From Streblospio benedicti (taxonomy: Eukaryota > Annelida > Polychaeta > Spionida > Spionidae): 64,000 nucleotides of DNA. Each line of letters begins with the position of its first letter. Position 1 is the stretch's first letter. The position numbers and the translations under genes are program-made. Positions 59,440-64,000 of this stretch are shown piece after piece. The notes below the pieces were generated by a model. The model did not search any database. It was not told the DNA's origin and saw nothing but the letters and a program-made list of their open reading frames with translations. The stretch lies in the NCBI GenBank assembly GCA_019095985.1, contig CM032660.1, positions 8,331,763 to 8,395,762 on the forward strand, read 5' to 3'.

Positions 59440-59830
59440 CTTGTCAACACATACTACCATAATGGTGTAATTTCAAGCCCCCTTTTCACGTTAGACGTAC
59501 ATTCTCAGAAAGGTCCATTTCCATAAGACTACAAGGAGACAGCATAAGTTGTAGCACATTAACACTGCTACCAGATGGAAGCAGATCATGTTCGAAATGC
59601 CCTAACATTGGGTGAAAAAGGACTGTGGGGAAACCCCACGCTATTAAGGGGAATTTTATTCAACCCAGTTTTCACCATCTTCTTCCCTGGTCTATTGAAT
59701 ATCTTTTTACAGTGTAATATGTAGGTCATAACCCTACAATGTACACTCTATCAATGTGGCCGTTTAGAGTTAAGGTCACATCGGTGCGTCGGCTTATATA
59801 GTCTATTGTCTTTAAAAAGCACAGATATAG
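59440..59830. other. 5' flank of the RING/MIB gene
   Basis: This probably contains the promoter and 5' untranslated region of the - strand gene. No TATA box or other clear element is seen. Confidence 0.4.
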
Positions 59831-59837
59831 ACAAAAC

Positions 59838-60160
59838 CGGGTGAGTTTGTAACATGAATTGTGCTATCAGGTGAGTTCTTGGGGTGTATCACGGCAAGCC
59901 CGAAGGGCGAGCCTGATGCGCCACAAGAACGAATCCTGATACCATAATTCATGTTACACAACGAACCCGGTTTTGTAAACAACCGGTGTTCTAAACAATT
60001 ACAACACTGTTTTAAAAAATGTGAAAAACTAGTCCGGCTGAGTACAAGCCTGATAACCATGGCATCACCCCTCTTCGAACAGGCGTAATAACTCTCTCCG
60101 GGTTATCGGATACTTCTGGATCATGACAACCAATAAAATTGCATGAAAAAGAATGATAAA
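59838..60160 (-). repeat. Dispersed repeat R4, copy 2, with foldback end
   Basis: In inverted orientation it matches the copy at 24880-25140. Beyond the matched part, 59838-59900 and 59908-59973 form a foldback. One arm has CCGGGTGAGTTTGTAACATG and TATCAGGTGAGTTCTTGGGG. The other, inverted, has CCGGGTTCGTTGTGTAACAT and TATCAGGATTCGTTCTTGTG. The loop is GCCCGAAGGGC, itself a palindrome. Confidence 0.8.
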
Positions 60161-60179
60161 CAGTATAGCCCCAATTTGT

Positions 60180-60330
60180 GTGGCAGGGGGATGGCACGTC
60201 TATGGTACGGTGTGTGAGTTGTGTAATGCGTCTGTGTTGTTTTAAAGACTGCACGTCAAGTCGTCTTCTTTACAGAAACGCACCATTACGCAACTCACAC
60301 CGTACCACAGAAGTGCCCCCCCCCCCGCTA
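60180..60330. mobile_element. Small inverted-repeat element, about 150 bp
   Basis: The left arm (about 60184-60240: GGGGGATGGCACGTCTATGG, then TACGGTGTGTGAGTTG) and the right arm (about 60276-60330) are inverted complements over about 50 bases. The right arm reads, when inverted, GGGGGCACTTCTGTGGTACG then GTGTGAGTTGCGTAATG. No coding capacity. Family not recognised. Confidence 0.75.
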
Positions 60331-60529
60331 CAGTAATATTTTGCAGCCGTCAAGTTGTACCCACCTATAAGCGTGTGAATAGTACATGTAATTATAAGTA
60401 AACTAAAGCAGGCACCATGAAAAACAATGTTATAAACATTGTTCCGCTTCTTGGTTTTGTAGAATAGGGCATTCAAGTGGAATAGGCGCGTTTACTAATT
60501 TATGGTATTGTTCTGGCCTCACAATCTTG

Positions 60530-60725
60530 ATGTGATCAAATGGAAGATCACGGTTGCAAAACTTGTCTTCAGCTATGTATCTCTATCATGATATTTAATC
60601 ACGGGGTACTCATGTTATTCTTTTGAGTTATAATATCATAGGCACCACCCACCTTACGTCTGCAAACAGGATTAATATTCAGATGGTAGAATTTCATTCA
60701 CAAGCAAACTTGCGGAAAATGTATA
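60530..60725 (+). repeat. Dispersed repeat R6, distant copy
   Basis: It shares CAAATGGAAG, GTCTTCAGCTATGTATC and TTCATTCACAAGCAAACTTG then GAAAAT with the two copies at 41905-42190. More diverged than those two are from each other. Confidence 0.5.
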
Positions 60726-60729
60726 TACA

Positions 60730-63700
60730 GTTGTTCATATTATATGAATTGATAACCCACCTATAACCCCCGCACATTAATTAGAACGTCGCTGCTGTTA
60801 ATAAACAGATAGCCTCAGAAACCCAGGCTGATATGATATTCTTGGTAGGTGGCAACCATACAAGATTCTGGATGATCGGGACTAACAAACAGAATGACAA
60901 GATGGTGGAATGCCGCATGCGCAGACAACATCCGGATGTAGCATGGGAAATGTGGTCGAATAATGGCGTCGCCAATATATAATAGCATGAGTATTCAGAG
61001 GTGAGCAGTTTTATTTATTAAAACTTACATTAATTAATGGTTTCCATTTCAAGATTCTAAAAGTGATTGATTTTGCGTTGTGTTTTTATATGCACCAAAA
61101 CTAAATAACCTTATCACCGTGATTATTCTTTTTGTCTTTTCATACTATAGCTGATACTATCATCTTCATTTTCAGTACTTATTTGATGCATACTAAACGA
61201 TGTTTAGTACCTTCCACACTTCTAGTTGTGTGACTGGCCCTGGCGTACCGTGTACAGACTAAACTACTAAAGCCACATGCCCATTGCCCTGCAATCAGTG
61301 TTCATTTGCTGTAATAAGCTAGCATAGCATTGACTGCTCCACATATGTTGGCATTGGTAGTAAAAAGCACGTTCATCCTTTTAGATAGACCACATGCATG
61401 CATGTGAAATAGGCCTATACAATAGTATACATCCACTTCTCTTCAGACCTGAACAAAATTACCTTCCAATATAATGTTTTTCATCAATGAGACTCATAAT
61501 ATACTTCCATGAAAACAACAAATGAGTTTTTTTTATCTGACATCTATTTTTAGACAATGAGAACTGCGTCAACTGATAACCATGCCAGTTTACCTTCAAC
61601 AAACGAAAATCACATCCAATGCGTTCCCTGAAATGCTAATTTTCGACATAAAATTTTTGACAGGCACACATTTACCCCGATTTTTGGGGGTGTACTAAAT
61701 GAAAGAGATGGCTGCAGCCAGGGGCCCCCCCAACATATATTTTTTTATTTCCCATTTTTTGAAAGAAAAAACAACAACTTGTCGCAATTTTTTTAAGCGA
61801 AAGCCTCTAATAATAAGAGACCATAGTAAAAGTTCCTATGGGGCCCCAGATTTAGTCAACAGTTTTCCTTGTACTTCTTTTATGGGAAAGCACTAAAACA
61901 GAATAAGCACCAAGTATATAAATCTGCAGGGGCCCCAAGCAAGTAGCATGTGAAATCTGTTAAACAACGCAAAGCCTCAATTTCATGAATTATCATATAT
62001 AGCCTTATGGGTTACAAAATTTTATTTTTTTACATGGGGGGCATTTTTGTGACAAATTTTGTGCAAACATACACATTTTGATTGAAGGGACCAAAGTATA
62101 TACTCCTATGTTTAAAAAGTTTACATTTTTCCTTGATCTTTTTATGGAATGACCAATAAATTTAAAACGTCATGCTATGGGGAAACAATTTAGTAATATT
62201 TTATGCCCCAATGAAATTTGCCTCGTGGATCAATCCAGGTTCAAAATCACTCAACCACCAAAAACGAACCACTGCTGGTTAACCGGTTGACTCCCAACGG
62301 CCAGTAATAAAATGTTGGATTTGTTTGGTTTTGTGAACAGCACTTACATATCTCAAATTTCATATCAGAAGGAATTGGCCAGTTGAGTGAGTTGAGGAAT
62401 GTAGGTATTACATAACAAGGTTATAGGAGCCATCATATAATGAATACATTCTCAATGCATGGTTTTAAAAGATATTGACTTCTACAAAGTCATCACCTTA
62501 TTCAAGCACTGCATATAAAATAATTCACCTGTGTGCATGTACAATGGTGAACAAAAATGTTGGTTAAACTTTGTTAGAATAATAGTTATGTTGCGTCTAG
62601 GGGCTCCCAATAGAACGGGTATGTGTAGAGCGGGTTTTAAGGTTGAGAGCTGACCAGACATTTATCTCCTTTAAAGACACACTCACAGGTGAATTTCATG
62701 TCATATCTACCTAGCCTTCTTGCCACATAGATAGTATTTGCTGCGCCATTTAAATATGTGCATTGTTCTATTTCTTCATAATCATTTCTCTATATACCTA
62801 AAAATCCTGTTTGTCAACATTGACTTTTTATCAGCCTTAGTGAATATTTCTGATAAGCTAAGTTTGGCGTTTGAGGCACTGGTGATAAAGGTTGCAACTT
62901 CATGCAGGGCTCTGTTTTTCAGGAGAGATATGGAAGTGACAATCAATATGGTAGTCCACCTTTTAAGGGTATTTGATATTTTATCAAAACGCAGTATATA
63001 TACACATACTAAAATGATAAAATCATAAGTTATTAGAAGCAACATGTCAAGTGTATCAAAAACAAAATACTTAGTTCAATCTATCTAAGGAGGCATATGC
63101 TGTGCATGTCCCTTTAAAGCTTTCGGCGCTAGGCACTCATGATCAACGCTGGTCGGTCTGTGGACCATGCATGACAGTGGAGGATTACATGTGGTGAAGA
63201 AAGTTTACATATATTTTGTTAAAGTATCCCCCTCACCTTTCATTTTATGTTTTTGGCCCCTTTTCCCACATCCTACAATTTTCACACCCCTTCCTTTATC
63301 CCCCCCCCTTCCATGTTTGTGCATTTCCCTCACACACCACATGTCTCAGTCTCTTTCCTCACACCCGGCTGCCTTATAACCTCCCCAGAGGGTGCAATTG
63401 TAAATCTGTAAAACATAATTGATACAGATGAGTACAGATGATATCTATATGATCCTATGATATCTTATATTGACTCCCTATACACAGGTGTATATTGACT
63501 CAAACCTCAGTCCACATTCTTTAAAAAACAAACCATTATAGCAAGTTTTAAAAAGCTGAGCGTTAGACGGAAATGATAGATAAAATCACAAAGAAACATA
63601 TTCAGATGCTCCCCTGACATGTTGGCTAACAAGGGACATCCTTATCAGAAATCAATGTCTTTAAAAGCAGTGAACCCAAAGTTGGACAAAAATTCATTAA

Positions 63701-64000
63701 AATCAAACAAACCATATATAGTCAGTTGAACAAAAGCACGACTTTCTAATAAGCACATTCAGATGCTCTCCTGTTGGTTTTTGAGAATGTATGACGTAAG
63801 GTCAGTGTCTACGGTGAACATTGGTAAGATCTTCTTTGTTGACGGCCTTGCGTGTTTTACAGTAGAACTACTTCTCTACTCGTTTTGACCCTATCTTTTC
63901 TTCATGAATGGTACTGCCAAAAATACCTTCAATACCTCTGACGTGATGGTCAAGATTTTTTGCGTGTAGGCAGAGACCCAGATGCTCTCTGTTGGTTTTG
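60730..64000. other. Spacer, no supportable gene
   Basis: No gene recognised. GGGGCCCC motifs recur at about 61722, 61842 and 61930. Three short direct repeats of CAGATGCTC.C..TGTTGGTTTT lie at about 63604, 63760 and 63979, spaced 155-220 bases. A lone MITE family 1 left end (TTTACAGTAGAACTACTTCT) lies at about 63857. Confidence 0.45.

Noticed and set aside
1-64000. CRISPR arrays, bacterial operons, integrated plasmid or phage signals
   Set aside because: No regularly spaced identical repeats with unique spacers, no ribosome-binding sites or tightly packed genes; the window is eukaryotic.

Overview
The window is animal (metazoan) nuclear DNA, AT-rich, with short spliceosomal introns (GT..AG) and many mobile-element remnants. 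The recognisable genes are THAP, RING/B-box (TRIM-like), MIB/HERC2, EMI, EGF, ankyrin and cyclin types. With Crypton-like, Helitron and tRNA-derived SINE sequences they suggest a marine invertebrate, perhaps a sponge or cnidarian. The species cannot be fixed from sequence alone. There are no operons, CRISPR arrays or prokaryotic signals. One 100-base N gap lies at 38167-38266.

Two genes can be assembled exon by exon with open frames and matching splice phases. On the + strand, 2115-5654 is a six-exon THAP-domain gene (249 residues). Its fourth intron holds an antisense Crypton-like tyrosine-recombinase element. On the - strand, 59428-57805 is a three-exon gene (262 residues) coding RING, B-box and MIB/HERC2 domains, a compact predicted E3 ubiquitin ligase. 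A single EMI-domain exon (10711-10565, -) is also credible.

Several gene relics follow: a B-type cyclin pseudogene with a CAG run (6879-7575), the tail of a LINE reverse transcriptase (8440-8880), decayed EGF-like exons (15045-15300), and ankyrin repeats (40264-40611). From 29.2 to 36.7 kb lies a tandem array of roughly 1.1-1.3 kb modules. Each module carries conserved exon-like blocks and two recurring splice-donor contexts. A separate duplication of about 0.75 kb lies at 42.7-45.0 kb.

The mobile layer is rich. There is an LTR-retroelement fossil with inverted ends (12.5-13.8 kb). A 2.3 kb element with about 150 bp terminal inverted repeats (17194-19482) contains a 1,154 bp non-autonomous Helitron. 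More than a dozen copies of a MITE ending in TACAGTAGAACCTC are present, densest at 47-56 kb. A second MITE has TGGCAGATCC ends, a tRNA-derived SINE has three copies, and there are foldback and dispersed repeats. Most remaining DNA shows no supportable gene. All identifications are by eye, and no database search was run.
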